64,000 nt of DNA from Bolinopsis microptera (taxonomy: Eukaryota; Ctenophora; Tentaculata; Lobata; Bolinopsidae): contig NC_087078.1 of the NCBI RefSeq assembly GCF_026151205.1, positions 11,046,175-11,110,174 of the forward strand, given 5' to 3'. Below are positions 22,101 through 37,100 of the stretch, one piece after another. Position 1 is the stretch's first letter; each line of letters opens with the position of its first letter. The notes beneath the pieces were generated by a model that searched no databases, was not told the DNA's origin, and saw nothing but the letters and a program-made list of their open reading frames with translations. A program made the translations under genes and the position numbers.

Positions 22101-25100
22101 TGGCAATTTCCTGAGCCAAAGAACTCATCAAACCCTCTATTACATGGTAGGAACTGTCTCCTTTGTCCAAGATGCCATTTTCCAATTATTTTACTTTTGT
22201 AGTCAGCCTCTTTCAAGAGTTTAGGGAGGAGCTGCTCGTATTCGTGAATACCACCGACAATGGTCTGAGGAGTGTAAGCGTTCCTAGCATGAGCGTTCGT
22301 TGAGTAGAATCCATTTCTAATAGGTAGTCTCCCCGTCATCAGAGCTGCTCTTGAGGGGGAACAGAGCGGGTTAGCTGTGTAAAAGTCCGTGAACAACATA
22401 CCTTCTGCTGCCATCTTGTCGATAAAAGGGGTTTCCTTAGCCCAGTTTCCATTGATCCCCACGTCACCCCAACCCATATCATCCATCAGCATTATTATGA
22501 TGTTTGGACGATCAACCAGGCAGTGCGAAACTGTCAGGCATAGAACCATGCATGACAGTCGTGTTAACATTTTACTAAGGGGAGAAAATTGAGCTATAAT
22601 AATATTAAAGAAACTAACGTAAATATTGCGCAGCCAAGTGCCTTGAGGGCGAAAATAAGAATCCAGCAATGGTTAAGACTAAAGAGAGTGTTTTCATTCA
22701 GGATTCACCGAAATAAACGATCAGAAAACTAGAAACCCTCATGAACACTACATACTACGTTCATTGCATTGAATCAATTATCAACTGTGTCAAAAGATGC
22801 TTTGTAATGACGTATAAATAAACTACTAGATGGAAGCGTTAAAACAAGAACGAAAAGAATGTTGTGAAGAATGTTGTGATACAAAGTTGCTTTGTACCTG
22901 AAAGGTACAAAGCAACATTGTATCACATGTTTAGATGTTATTCGATACGGTACCTCCTTATCAATAAAGCAGTGATTAGCTTCTTATACTAAGCAAGTAA
23001 CATGACACACATACCTTATCAGGCGTTATTTGACCGGACATTGCGTGAACGAACATAATTTTGAACGGACATTAAAATGAACGCTTGAAGGGCGAAGGCA
23101 TTCAGTTAATGAATTTAATTTAACTAACTTGATCGACTTTATTTTAACGGACACATCTTACTATATATACACCACGGCAGATATAAACCAAAACTAAACA
23201 GAACTGTAGAATGATGTTTAGTTGCACTCAAATTATGGTTATGATATCATCCTCCTTCTACTTCTTCTTCTTTATAGTGATGTGTCAGTTTGACGGCCCC
23301 AACGTTAATGTGGCTCTTGCTATGTGTTGGTTCAGCCGAATTAATTATTATATAATCAAGTTTATTTTTCTCGTTAGTTGTCATCCGGCCAAACATTAAG
23401 CAACTTATATTGCAGTACCATTTACCATTTAGTATATCAAAATATGTCATTGTAATTTTGCATGGCTGAAATGTAACGCTTGATTTATATATATAATGAT
23501 TAATTGAATTTTCAAATAAAAAAAAAAAATGTGGCCATTATATTCTATTCTAACTTTGTGCACATATTAAAATGGAATATGTAGAATGTAAATATTATAG
23601 TGAAACAAAGGGAAACCACTATGTGTGAACCTCATACCAGGAGGTGTGATCAATGAAACTATATGTAAAGCGAGACGATATATTATATATATATAATATA
23701 TCTGTTACCATTTTACTGACATCAAGACATTAAATTTAATACGACTTTCCGTAAAAACCGTAAAAGATGTACCTCAAACCTTTTTGACTGGTTCAAATGC
23801 TTGACCTTCAAATCAGCATGAAAAAATAAAAAATTTGCCCAGGAATAAGAATTTTAGTGCCCAAAATTTGGACCCCAAGATGGTGTCAAAAACGCGAATT
23901 TGGTTCTAAAAAGAATTGTAAGAAACATAATTTCCAAATTTGATACAGTAAATACGTTTTCGTAATAAAATAACTCTACACAGACGAAGGAACAAGAAGA
24001 AAATATGATTTGTACGGAGAAGAAGGTTTGAAGGAGGACAACAAGCGACAGCAACAAAGAGAGAGACACAGTTATCAGTACTACGAGGACTTTGGTTAGT
24101 TCAACTTTAACGGATTGTAAAGCTGTTGTAACCTACACCTTGTTGTTATTATACAGCACATATTATAATATATAGCTATATATGGCACATTTCATCAGAT
24201 TGGACCATTCTTTTGAGTTATTCTTTTTTGATCAGCCTATTCGCAATAATATTATAGTTCAAAGATTAAATTGTCTTGTGATTATGTAATATGAAGCACA
24301 GTCGCTATGTATGTTGTATGTATGTATTCACCATTTGAATTTTGCAGATATATACGGTGACGATACGGAGATAATAACGTTGAGTTCAGGCGACTTTGCC
24401 ACCTCGGTCGATAACCGGGGGGAGAATGTGTGGTTTATTAACTTTTACTCTCCCCGCTGCTCCCACTGCCACGAGCTGGCCCCTGCTGTGAGTACCACTT
24501 TTGAGTGGGTTTTAAGAGGATTCTTGTTCAATATATTGTCCCTTTAGTTTCATCTACTGTTCAGTGTTCAGTGTCTTGAATTTGAGATAAATTATATGTT
24601 ATATCAGATTGGATTGAGTTCTCTTGAGTTCTCTCAAGTTCAAAACAACCAATGACCGCTGCTGACAGAGAAGAAAATTTTATGAATATAGAAATTATAT
24701 AGCATGAATATTTCTTTTCATTTTTACTTTTTTTCCCTCTTTTGGTACCAGATGTTCATAATTTGTGCCCAGTGCTCAAAATCAATGACAAAATTGCAAT
24801 TAAGATGCCAAGTTCTGATAAATACGTGCAGGTGTGGTCAACTTCTAGAGAACTACCACTGGCTGGTATTTAGGTACTGTTATCTTTTTGTTGCTCTGTA
24901 ATACTGCGCTATCCATAAAGCACACGGCGACACGGTGACTTAGTCTAGCTATGAAATATAATATAAGGTCACCATTAGTTATTCATGTTAAATACCCTTA
25001 CTTATTGTGAGTGAATAGATAACTGCCCCATTTCTTCGTAATGGTATCCCACCTGGGCTTCTTTTTTCACGTTTTCTCATCTATAAAAAACATAAAATAT

Positions 25101-28100
25101 TGATGTGCTCCGCTTTGGTATTTGAAACAAGTAGTCGGCTGTTATTAACACAAATCTATTTATAGATTTAAACATTGATAACTGATTTATAAATCAGTTA
25201 TCAATGTTTAAATTGTGTGGTTGTGATAAATGATGTCTGATGAAGTAATGGGCATTGAGCAGATCATTATCATAGTAATCCTTTAGCTTTGCATCTAAGG
25301 AAGTAAACGTGCGAGGAGATCATTAAGACTTACGATATCGGAAATGGAACTTTATGCAATATCTGCCATCGAGCACAGATTACGTAGATTTATTGGTAAT
25401 TTAGCAAATTTATTGGTGCTCACGAGTTTATTTTAGAGGATGTGTAGCTAAATAAGCGACGTTGCTGATATTCTAAATGTCTGTGCTATTCTGTGTTTAT
25501 ATTTTAAAAAGTGTTAAAAACAGAATACAATTATTTTCCATATGTTGGCCCTTTATTATATATGAGTATTAATCGCACATTCTTCATTTTATCAGCACAG
25601 CTTACGTATGTGATATTTATGATGCTCTACACCGATCCCGAATAACGAAGCCATACAACTCTGCCTGAAGATTATATATTTCACATATAAGTCGCAATAA
25701 CTCCGGCTGTATATTTTGCATCTCATTTCATTTGGGTGAGATGAGTGACGGTAATTCTCATGTCCCGATAATACCTTGGTGACAACACACAGCATCACAG
25801 TGTATTTACCACGCACTCACACAGTCTTCTCTTTGTTCGTCAGTCATTGTACAGTGCTGACGTAAACTTAATTTTGACATTGCATTTTTGTGTTTTTTGT
25901 TGTTGTTTTAAATCTTGATATTTGAGGGCATGAGGAGATATTAAAGATTTTTAGGCTGAGCTATTTCTGTGAGTAGATAACACACTTAAATAAATAGCTG
26001 AGTAGATGATATATTCAGAGGAAAAGCTGAAACTGGGGATACAGTTGATATCTGATACTATTTACTAACCTGTTTACAATACGTTTTATTTCTGTTTTAC
26101 TTAATAAATATCTGTTTTCTGATAGTGATATATATATATAACGGTAACACGTGAAACCATCTTTAGTTAACTTACTAGTGGTAACTACCTTTACTCTATA
26201 AGGTTGGAATGCTACCACATTTAAAATGTTCTTATTATCGATTATGGCAGAAATAATCATTTTTAGCGTTTTTAAATAAAAGGAGATTATCAAAATTATT
26301 GGCGATTTTTTGTTTTGAGATATCGATTATTATAATCGAATATTTTCAGACCTCTCAAAATTGATGCGTAAGCCATTATGCATGGTGCATCCTTTAGTAA
26401 AGCGCCTCAGTCAGCTATTATATTCGAAAATAAGAAGATTTAATTTCAATTGTTGTTACTAAATTCACGTCTCGTTAGTTTCGGTTATACATCGACGGGC
26501 ATGAACACAGTTTATAGTCGGACTGTAAGTTTTTTCTTATTGTGTCCACATGGCTTTTAATATTATAATTGATAAAAACCCACAATCAAGGATTAATTTC
26601 AATTTTCCGGCAATTTTCCCGCAGCCTCAAATTTCCTCTTTTTAATACCCGGTTCCGGCCAGGCAAAATCCGGCAAACCGGAAAATAGATTGATATCCGG
26701 TCGTTTCCGGTCCGGAAGCCAAATCCTAGACCGGTCGGTTCCTAGTTCTGACGCAAAAAAACTGTCCATGTGTGGTGACAATATTATTTGTGGGGTTTAT
26801 GTCGTTTTACTAGTTAGCACAAGTACCTATCCTTCTGTGGTTTAGCTTTCAAGTTTTAAGTTTCCTCTATATGACAGATCTTTAGTACTTTACCCGGAGA
26901 CCGTTATCTTTTTGCAGGCGGATCATGTAAAGAGTAATATTCATGGTAAAGAGTAATATTCATTTTTAAACCCTTGCTCTGAGCTGTCAAGTCGTTAGGG
27001 AGCTAGCATTAGTGAAGAGTGGATAGTTTTGTAAATAATTTGTTGGTTAGAATATTTTGTAACTTTTGACTGTGTTTTATACTCAAATACTAGTGCGGAT
27101 ACACTTTTATTGTTTTATCGACCAAAGCAATAATATCTTGTTGCTATTTTTCATCGGAGTTATTCGTTTAGTGAGGTGTTTACTGCAGCAGTACTACTCT
27201 GGTGTCATCTCCCTGGCTTGTGAGCACTCTGCTAGTCTGGCAGATCTATAACCAATATAACCACTGACCGGTGCCCAGTGGCAGTAAACAGTTACCGGTG
27301 TTATTGGTCTAGTGTCTAGTGTCTAGTTATTGGTCCAGTGTCCAGTAGTCTCCCGTTACCGATATACTGACATCTGTACTAACGTCCAGTGAAAAGCCAG
27401 CCTTATGACACATTAGCGCATTAGAGTCGTAGAGAAGTGCTTCACTTCACTACAATTGTAGCGGTAATCATCGTAACCTTTATCAGTAGAAATTATTGCT
27501 ACAGTTGTAGTTTATAGTTTGTTTAAATATAGCACAAGGGCGGAGGAAACAAAGGCGGTAGACACGAGGGCGGATGACACAATTGCGGAGGACACGAGGG
27601 CGTAGGACACAAGGGCGGAGGACACGAGGGCGCAAAAACCCGTTTGTCCATGTTTTTAAAGTGATTCATGTGATTCGCCTTCGTGTCCATCTTTTTAAGA
27701 AAGTACCGCCCTAGTGTCCTATACAAATATGCCAGTAGTAACTGAAAATTGGTCAGACTGCATGTAGTTAATATTTTGACACCTGTGAAACCAGCCTAAT
27801 CTGAGTAATCATTAGGCAGATTCATAGATACAATGAACTTGTACCTGACGTTAATGTTGATATAGCGCAGCTCTGCTTTATACATAGCCCGAGCATGAGG
27901 CAACTTTCTTTGTTTATTACGAAGGGAAAAAACCGATATGAGACTAATAAACGGAAACTAGTGCTGAGTATTGGTGAACAAAGACAATCTTATGCGCACG
28001 GATATTAACCATATTCATGTTCTTTCCCACCTTTTGTTGATAATAAAAGCAAGAAACCCATGCTTTAACGGAATAATGATCCTTTATTTAGTGCCTTGTT

Positions 28101-31100
28101 AAAATCTTGTATTTTTATCTATAAAGAGTATGTTAAACTCAGTCCTTATCCTCGATATCAGTTACGCGGGTATCTTGCTCATTTGCTCAGGAGCTAACGA
28201 CCCATAATAGTGTACGCAATATTTTACTTTTAGTAATGCACGGTTTAAGCTTTAACAGAGCTGTGTTTAACGTGATCCTGCTGCCACCAATTTGGGAAAG
28301 TTCTGCCGTGCCGTACTTTAATGTTATGTTTTCTAGGAATACTCCTTCAAGTCATGTCATTGTTGCATACTCACTTTAACGAATCTACAGTTATTACGTC
28401 TTGCAATACAGGGTCCCAGGGACCACAGCGATACTGAGGACTTTAGTGATAAGTCACAATATGTCAATATCGTACTAAAAGGAGAGAGATGATATCTACC
28501 ATCCAGTAACTCCATTTCTCCTAAACGACCAGGACAGGACCAGTTAGATGGCAATATTTGCTTATTTATTAGTGATGTTACTCGCTTATTCCTTTGTGTT
28601 ATGAGCTAATTTCTCTCATCTCCACGTCTGTATGTTTACAGCGCTGCAAAGGGACGTACTGTTGAGTCTTGATGTTCATATCGTATAGTGCGTATTGTCG
28701 ACCGGGTGGTGTAGTGGTAACACGATCGCCTCCCAAGCAGAAGGCCCGGTTCAAATCCGGTCGGATGCAAGTCGGCCAGTTACCAAGCTGTGATTTGGTA
28801 CAGCTTCGGCTGGTGATACACACCCTCTGGCTCGTAGGACTAACCCCCCTACAGCTAGTATAGTGCCTCGGCACAGAGTGGCTTAGGGTTACTGAAAAGG
28901 AGATAAGCACCTCCGGCCATCCCAACGTTCGGGAGAGACCTGTTTCTTGACCCTTGTATCTTGTATAGTGCGTATTCTTTAGGTTGGAATTCGCGAATGC
29001 ATCGATTACTCTTTATTATGAATCTTGCAAGATACATACATTAAAATTCGAGCGTCAAATTAATTGAAATTTGTATGTATCAATCTTTTAAAAATTAAGC
29101 ATTGGATAAACCTTCGTAACATTGCTCATTTAAGAAATGTTTAGTTCTAAAGTTACAAAAGTAGTAGCTATTGAAAGTTCACAAAATTTGACCAAAATGA
29201 TTTTGTATCTGACAGCAAATACTTTTGCTTATTATAATTTTACGAAAATCATTTAATAACCTTGTTTGGGGACACCCTGTATTTACAAGCTTTCTTTAAG
29301 AATAGAAGTTTCAGTACCTCAGTCGCCAATTTCGGTCAAGGGGACGGCAGAAAAGCTCCTCTTCAAAAATCTTCCAAAATCTCTTTTTATATTGTGATGA
29401 TTTTCCGTTTATTAAAGCTTTCTTTGGGAATAGAAGATTGAGTACCTCGATCTTGTCTTGTGCTATCCTCAGTGACCTTGTAAGATGGTCATTCAAGAAA
29501 AATTCAGTCAAAACAGTGAAATTTTGGTTGCTGAAAGCTAAAATCTGAATATGTCTTAGGTAGGACATATTCAAAATTGTCATTCTGTCAACGTTTTCTC
29601 CGGATATACACACATTTCGTTATCAAATCTGAACGATTTATAGCAAAGATCTGGCAATTTGGTTAAGGTATTTGAGCGAGTTATCAAAATATGACTTGAG
29701 CGAACATGTCGGTTTGTGATTTTGACTGATGTTAAACTGGGCACCATGTTGACTGTGTAGAAACTAAATCTAATTGGGTTGCAGTTTTCGGACACTAGAA
29801 GAGTAGAAGAGAGTGTATAATGATAGGATTCTACTTCATATTATTATTGCGGATGGTTATTGGGTATCTATCATCTCGTCTGAAACCCATCATTGATTTC
29901 CATGTGAAACTTTGTCAAGATAAACAATTAGTAATAGTACAGTCTATGAAATCAAGCAGCTGTACTACATTTGTAGTATACGCCATGGAAATTATGTGGA
30001 AAAGGTAAATTAGAACTTTAGAAATTGCACGTGGAAGAGACAATGCACGTGCAAGAAAGGTCCCGGAAAGGTTGTCTGGAGACTACGTAACCTTTGCAGG
30101 TCTAAGTAGATCCTTAGCATATTAAAATGACCTGGTTACGTAATAGCAATTATGATAAGTATTAGACTGGTTAGTGTATATTATATATTCAAGCTGTTAT
30201 ATAATAAGCTGTTACTCTGCGACTCAACTTCATTGTGCTACTTTTATAGCCGAAAAGTGAAAAGTCACAGAGTTACTTTAATAACGATACCTTATTTTCA
30301 TTTTTCGTTAGTTTGCGCATTGCAGTTGTGTCGGAGCAATGCCTTATCAATGACGGGATACTGGTAGTGACAGGTTACAGCATTATCGTTGGTCTATTAA
30401 ACTAAGACCCCCTACATATTCGTAACACTGCCAACGTCACTGAAAGATCCTTCGGCAAAGTTGATGGTAGATCCCCCTCCCCCCCTTGATGACCAGGTCA
30501 CGAATTTATAGAGCAGTGAAGATAAGATACAGGACTATAACAGGAGTCTTAGTCATTCACGAGGATTGAGTAGCGAATCTTGCTCTACTAGATGGCTCTA
30601 TCGTGTTTAATAAGCCGAGTGCATCAATTCAAGAATAACCGGACGAATCTGTGAATAATTCAGCGACTGAATTCTTAAATTTCACCACTGTTAGCCCCCT
30701 TTAGGTCTTTCGGCAAGGTAGTAATTTGGTGGGCCTCTGTAATACCCACGTGGTAATTCCTATATAATTATACCTGTAGTATTTGCTCTGAGGTTAATGA
30801 ATGACCCTGATGTAAACTTGCCAACGGAGAAGATCCTGAGTCGGCATACCCGTAATTTGGTGCCTCTTCCGCAGCAACCACGTGCCTCTTCCGCAGTTAC
30901 CACGTGCTTCCTCCGCAGTAACCACGTGGCGTTTGGAGAACCATGTTGCAGTTTCTTAATTATGAGAGGGACTCATTTTTATAAGCGTCAGAGTGTCAGA
31001 CCGATTTGCAAGTCTTTTTGTTGTTGTTGTGACGGTGAGGCGTGTCAGAGGTTATCCTGACGTCTTGTCTGGAGACACTAGGTACTAGGGTGTCCTGCAG

Positions 31101-34100
31101 AGACACTAGGCACTGGTGTCTTCCCTGGTTGGCAAGTGTCTTTTGTTGGTGTATCCGCTGTGACGTATCGCTGATCGGTACCTACTACCTGATGTACTTT
31201 TCACTGCTAGAGGTCTTTGTTGCAGTTAAATGGTTGTTGATACATCCTATGTCAGATAGTTTAATATTCGTAATTCAATACAGACGAACTCGTGATATTG
31301 ACAACGACTTGTCAATTTGGCGGTTTCAAATACTTCAAACTTTCAAAGGATCCTAGATAGCGCTTAGTTTTATAAATCTCTAGATTTGATGTTAATAGCT
31401 TTGTTGCTGTATTTAAGGGGCTGCATGGAAAGGACTTGGAGCTGAATATAATTATTGTTAAAAACCCTTGCAGTTTTGTAACTCATCCATATTGTGACTA
31501 TAGGACCTTACAGCAGCAACTAATGGTCAATCCTTGAACATTAGTAAACCCAGCTAGTGTCATGATAGTCTATTTGAAAGGCTCCCTTTCATCAGACGTC
31601 AATTAAATAGATGTATTGATGAGGACCTGAAGTAGCAACTTTTGCGGTTCTAGCAGTGCAACTGCTTGGTATGTCACAGACATTTCATATACCGAGGATT
31701 TCACTCCTCATTCGTAGTCATTACATTGAAGGTCTAGGGCGGCCACATAATTATACATCATTATTCAAACTATTGTTATAAGATACAGGTAGTTGGCCCA
31801 AGTTAACGACCTGATAACTGATAAGACACATCCTCAGACTGTAAACTGGTGCCTCCCAGTGGGGAGAGGTGGGGAAGTCTCATCTTTAATTATAGACTTT
31901 AACTAGGAGGAATTATGGACCCGTAATTAGTCCATAATTATTATTCATGAGTTTATGATAAAACATATTGCCTCCACTTAGTTTTGTAGGATATATCAGA
32001 GGGTTTATTATTATCCGGGAAATATCTTTATTTGGTAAAGATAATGATACTGTGGGCTGAGTTCAGTAACTTAAACGTTTTGATAACTTGGATATAAGTT
32101 ATATCATGTATATTTCAGTCCAAACCCTGGAAACATGACATAAAGGATTTGTTTTACTTGTTGCATGAAAAGCACTAATATATACGAATAGTAGTCAGAT
32201 ATAGTCAGATATCAGCGACTAGATCTAGCAATGACCCCCTGCGTTATAAGCGTCAGTCACCCTGCGTTATAAGCGTCAGTCACCCTGCGTTATAAGCCTC
32301 AGTCACCCTGCGTTGTAAGCCTCAGTCACCCTGCGTTGTAAGCCTCAGTCACTAAGTTTGTTATTTGTGGTGGAGACCACACCTTGGTTTTCTGATTTTT
32401 GGTTTGCAAAGTGTTATAATTATATAATATGTTATCTATACATGTTATAAAGTGTTATAATGGCCTCCAGCTCGCACTTTTTTATCGTGTTAAATATCAA
32501 TTTTTATCGATTTTACTGATATAATTGTTCAACGCCTAGCTCCAATCGTTCTGAAAATAAATTGTAAAATAGATCTTAAACGCCAGTAGCCAATCAGCGC
32601 TTTATATTCTCAAACATTTGATATTTGTGCACTTTGTTGCCAAGTCAGCCACATTTAGTCAGAATTCAGCCTCTCAAAGTGGAACTAACACTTTCCATAA
32701 CACAACAGATATTATGTGCCCTTCTTTATAGTAGCAAGATATGATACCTTCATATTGTTACATATTACATTGTCATATTGTTAACAAAGTCTCAACCAAC
32801 TTGTCTATATGTCTACATCCTGTAGCTTGATAAAGTAGACCTTTGTGATAAGTGACGTATGACTTTTTAGGCTACAGTGGCACAAAGGGTAGTTTATATT
32901 TGTTGTTGCCTCAGCAAACTGCTGGAAGTTTGTTGCTGTCTTATAATTTACAACCTTTTCGTTGTTGTGTCTTTTTGCATAGAATATAATTAAGTCTCTA
33001 CTAATTTTATTCTTTTGGATCTAGTTTGTAGATCTAATACCCATTTTTAAACTTGTCATTATTTTACAACTCTCGATTGTTACCACTGACTATGTGTTAA
33101 ATTACGCTAACATTCAGCGCCTGTTACCATGACAACAAACTGTACTACACAAGTGTGCCCTGTTCCGGAGATAGACAGATTCCTAGGATGTTTCTCATTC
33201 TTCTGTACCTTAGTCGGAACTCCTCTCAACCTCATCTCTTTCTTCATGTTCAGGAACCAGAAGAGAAGTGCTAACTACCTCGTCCACATGGTCATAGCGC
33301 TCTGTGATTCCTGGATCTCTTTTAACGGCTACCCCTACGCAGTCACCATGTTGAGCGGCAACCGACAACCTCTCCTCTTCAGTGACAAAGTGTTCCGGAC
33401 ACTGTGGGCCATGACCTGGGACCCCTTCATCTTCTTCTCCATCTACCTGGTCTTAGTGTTGAGTGTTCTGAGGACAGTGAAGCTGGCTTGTAGGGTGATT
33501 GTAGTGCAGGAGAGACACGTGGTGGTAGCGCTGGTAGCGTACGCTACATTCCTGTTGACACGTGTTATTGTGGCAGTTAGCTTCCTGGGAGAGTTCATTA
33601 TTCCTGACTTCAATACCTACCCTTTCTTCAAACACAAGGAAGGTTACCCGACAGTAGAGCTTTATCTCTCTATCACCTGCTTGGTCTTCCCTCCAATACC
33701 CATTGTCACTTCAGCGCTTGTTTCGGCGTTTGTGTTGCGCTCGAGGCGCAACCAGCAATCCAAGAACCGTAAGTTGCGCCACCAAGCAACTGTGACTGTT
33801 CTCATGTTCACGGGCCTCTACCTAATTTGCAACATCCCCGTCCTTCTGGCTGCTATAAGATTCGTGATCGTGCTGGCGACAAACTTCAAAAGAGACATCT
33901 TTAGAAAGCACGGTGTCCCAGACCCCAAGACCACCCCAGTCTTCCTTGAACACTACCTCTGGCCTCTAACCTACTTAGTCCTGGTCCAGACAAACGCACT
34001 GCTCAACCCCCTGGTGTATTTCATCAGGATGAGCTGGTTCAGGAAGGGAGTTCAGGAGATGTTCGTGAGACGAGGACTGATTACCGCAGCTGTGGCACCT

Positions 34101-37100
34101 CTGGAAACAGTTGATGAAGTGTCACGTGATGGGGGAACTAGTTTTAAGAGGACTAGAGGGAGTGAGAGAGGGTGTGTTGTGGTGGCTAATCCTTTGACAG
34201 GTGGTACTGCTGAGACTGCTGAGATGTGAGAGGTGGTACTGCTGAGACTGCTGATATGTGAGAGGTGATAGTGCTGAGACTGCTGAGATGTGAGAGGTGG
34301 TATTGCTGAGACTGCTGAGATGTGAGAGGTGGTACTGCTGAGACTGCTGAGATGTGAGAGGTGGTACTGCTGAGACTGCTGAGATGTGAGAGGTGGTACT
34401 GTGAGACTGCTGAGATGTGAGAGGTGGTACTGCTGAGACTGCTGAGATGTGAGAGGTGGTACTGCTGAGACTGCTGAGATGTGAGAGGTGGTACTGCTGA
34501 GACTGCTGAGATGTGAGAGGTGGTACTGCTGAGACTGCTGAGATGTGAGAGGTGGTACTGCTGAGACTGCTGAGATGTGAGAGGTGGTACTGCTGAGACT
34601 GCTGAGATGTGAGAGGTGGTACTGCTGAGACTGCTGATATGTGAGAGGTGGTACTGCTGAGACTGCTGAGATGTGAGAGGTGGTACTGCTGAGACTGCTG
34701 AGATGTGAGAGGTGGTACTGCTGAGACTGCTGAGATGTGAGAGGTGGTACTGTGAGACTGCTGAGATGTGAGAGGTGATAGTGCTGAGACTGCTGAGATG
34801 TGAGAGGTGGTACTGCTGAGACTGCTGAGATGTGAGAGGTGGTACTGCTGAGACTGCTGAGATGTGAGAGGTGGTACTGCTGAGACTGCTGAGATGTGAG
34901 AGGTGGTACTGCTGAGACTGCTGAGATGTGAGAGGTGGTACTGTGAGACTGCTGAGATGTGAGAGGTGGTACTGCTGAGACTGCTGAGATGTGAGAGGTG
35001 GTACTGCTGAGACTGCTGAGATGTGAGAGGTGGTACTGCTGAGACTGCTGAGATGTGAGAGGTGGTACTGCTGAGACTGCTGAGATGTGAGAGGTGGTAC
35101 TGCTGAGACTGCTGAGATGTGAGAGGTGGTACTGCTGAGACTGCTGAGATGTGAGAGGTGGTACTGCTGAGACTGCTGAGATGTGAGAGGTGGTACTGCT
35201 GAGACTGCTGAGATGTGAGAGGTGGTACTGCTGAGATGTGAGATGTGAGAGGTGGTACTGCTGAGATGTGAGAGGTGGTACTGCTGAGACTGCTGAGATG
35301 TGAGAGGTGGTACTGCTGAGACTGCTGAGATGTGAGAGGTGGTACTGCTGAGACTGCTGAGATGTGAGAGGTGGTACTGCTGAGACTGCTGAGATGTGAG
35401 AGGTGGTACTGCTGAGACTACTGAGATGTGAGAGGTGGTACTGCTGAGACTGCTGAGATGTGAGAGGTGGTACTGCTGAGACTGCTGAGATGTGAGAGGT
35501 GATAGTGCTGAGACTGCTGAGATGTGAGAGGTGGTACTGCTGAGACTGCTGAGATGTGAGAGGTGGTACTGCTGAGACTGCTGAGATGTGAGAGGTGGTA
35601 CTGCTGAGACTGCTGAGATGTGAGAGGTGGTACTGCTGAGATGTGAGAGGTGGTACTGCTGAGACTGCTGAGATGTGAGAGGTGGTACTGCTGAGACTGC
35701 TGAGATGTGAGAGGTGGTACTGCTGAGACTGCTGAGATGTGAGAGGTGGTACTGCTGAGACTGCTGAGATGTGAGAGGTGGTACTGCTGAGACTGCTGAG
35801 ATGTGAGAGGTGGTACTGCTGAGACTGCTGAGATGTGAGAGGTGGTACTGCTGAGACTGCTGAGATGTGAGAGGTGATAGTGCTGAGACTGCTGAGATGT
35901 GAGAGGTGGTACTGCTGAGACTGCTGAGATGTGAGAGGTGGTACTGCTGAGACTGCTGAGATGTGAGAGGTGGTACTGCTGAGACTGCTGAGATGTGAGA
36001 GGTGGTACTGCTGAGACTGCTGAGATGTGAGAGGTGGTACTGCTGAGACTGCTGAGATGTGAGAGGTGATAGTGCTGAGACTGCTGAGATGTGAGAGGTG
36101 GTACTGCTGAGACTGCTGAGATGTGAGAGGTGGTACTGCTGAGACTGCTGAGATGTGAGAGGTGGTACTGCTGAGACTGCTGAGATGTGAGAGGTGGTAC
36201 TGCTGAGACTGCTGAGATGTGAGAGGTGGTACTGCTGAGACTGCTGAGATGTGAGAGGTGGTACTGCTGAGACTGCTGAGATGTGAGAGGTGGTACTGCT
36301 GAGACTGCTGAGATGTGAGAGGTGGTACTGTGAGACTGCTGAGATGTGAGAGGTGGTACTGCTGAGACTGCTGAGATGTGAGAGGTGGTACTGCTGAGAC
36401 TGCTGAGATGTGAGAGGTGGTACTGCTGAGACTGCTGAGATGTGAGAGGTGGTACTGCTGAGACTGCTGAGATGTGAGAGGTGGTACTGCTGAGATGTGA
36501 GATGTGAGAGGTGGTACTGCTGAGATGTGAGAGGTGGTACTGCTGAGACTGCTGAGATGTGAGAGGTGGTACTGCTGAGACTGCTGAGATGTGAGAGGTG
36601 GTACTGCTGAGACTGCTGAGATGTGAGAGGTGATAGTGCTGAGACTGCTGAGATGTGAGAGGTGGTACTGCTGAGACTGCTGAGATGTGAGAGGTGGTAC
36701 TGCTGAGACTGCTGAGATGTGAGAGGTGGTACTGCTGAGACTGCTGAGATGTGAGAGGTGGTACTGCTGAGACTGCTGAGATGTGAGAGGTGGTACTGTG
36801 AGACTGCTGAGATGTGAGAGGTGATAGTGCTGAGACTGCTGAGATGTGAGAGGTGGTACTGCTGAGACTGCTGAGATGTGAGAGGTGGTACTGCTGAGAC
36901 TGCTGAGATGTGAGAGGTGGTACTGCTGAGACTGCTGAGATGTGAGAGGTGGTACTGCTGAGATGTGAGATGTGAGAGGTGGTACTGCTGAGATGTGAGA
37001 GGTGGTACTGCTGAGACTGCTGAGATGTGAGAGGTGGTACTGCTGAGACTACTGAGATGTGAGAGGTGGTACTGCTGAGACTGCTGAGATGTGAGAGGTG

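Larger units (their letters stand above)
24488..28682. other. DNAJC10 intron 4, first part
   Basis: AT-rich intronic DNA. Separately listed within it are a 48-bp perfect palindrome (25166-25213), a dispersed repeat copy (26497-26575) and a short minisatellite (27532-27635). The short reading frames show no domain or family resemblance I can identify. Confidence 0.45.

Noticed and set aside
22571-22669. N-terminal 33-residue extension of the sulfatase
   Set aside because: The internal Met at 22570 is immediately followed by a proper signal peptide. The extension would bury it and has no similarity to GALNS.
28697-28768. tRNA-Gly(CCC) gene
   Set aside because: The A and B boxes are present, but the anticodon stem is mismatched, the acceptor stem is poor, and the whole 266-bp unit is flanked by target duplications. 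It is a SINE head.
29311-29795. Minus-strand frames of 100 and 71 codons
   Set aside because: The region contains imperfect tandem segments and the frames overlap in different phases without domain similarity.
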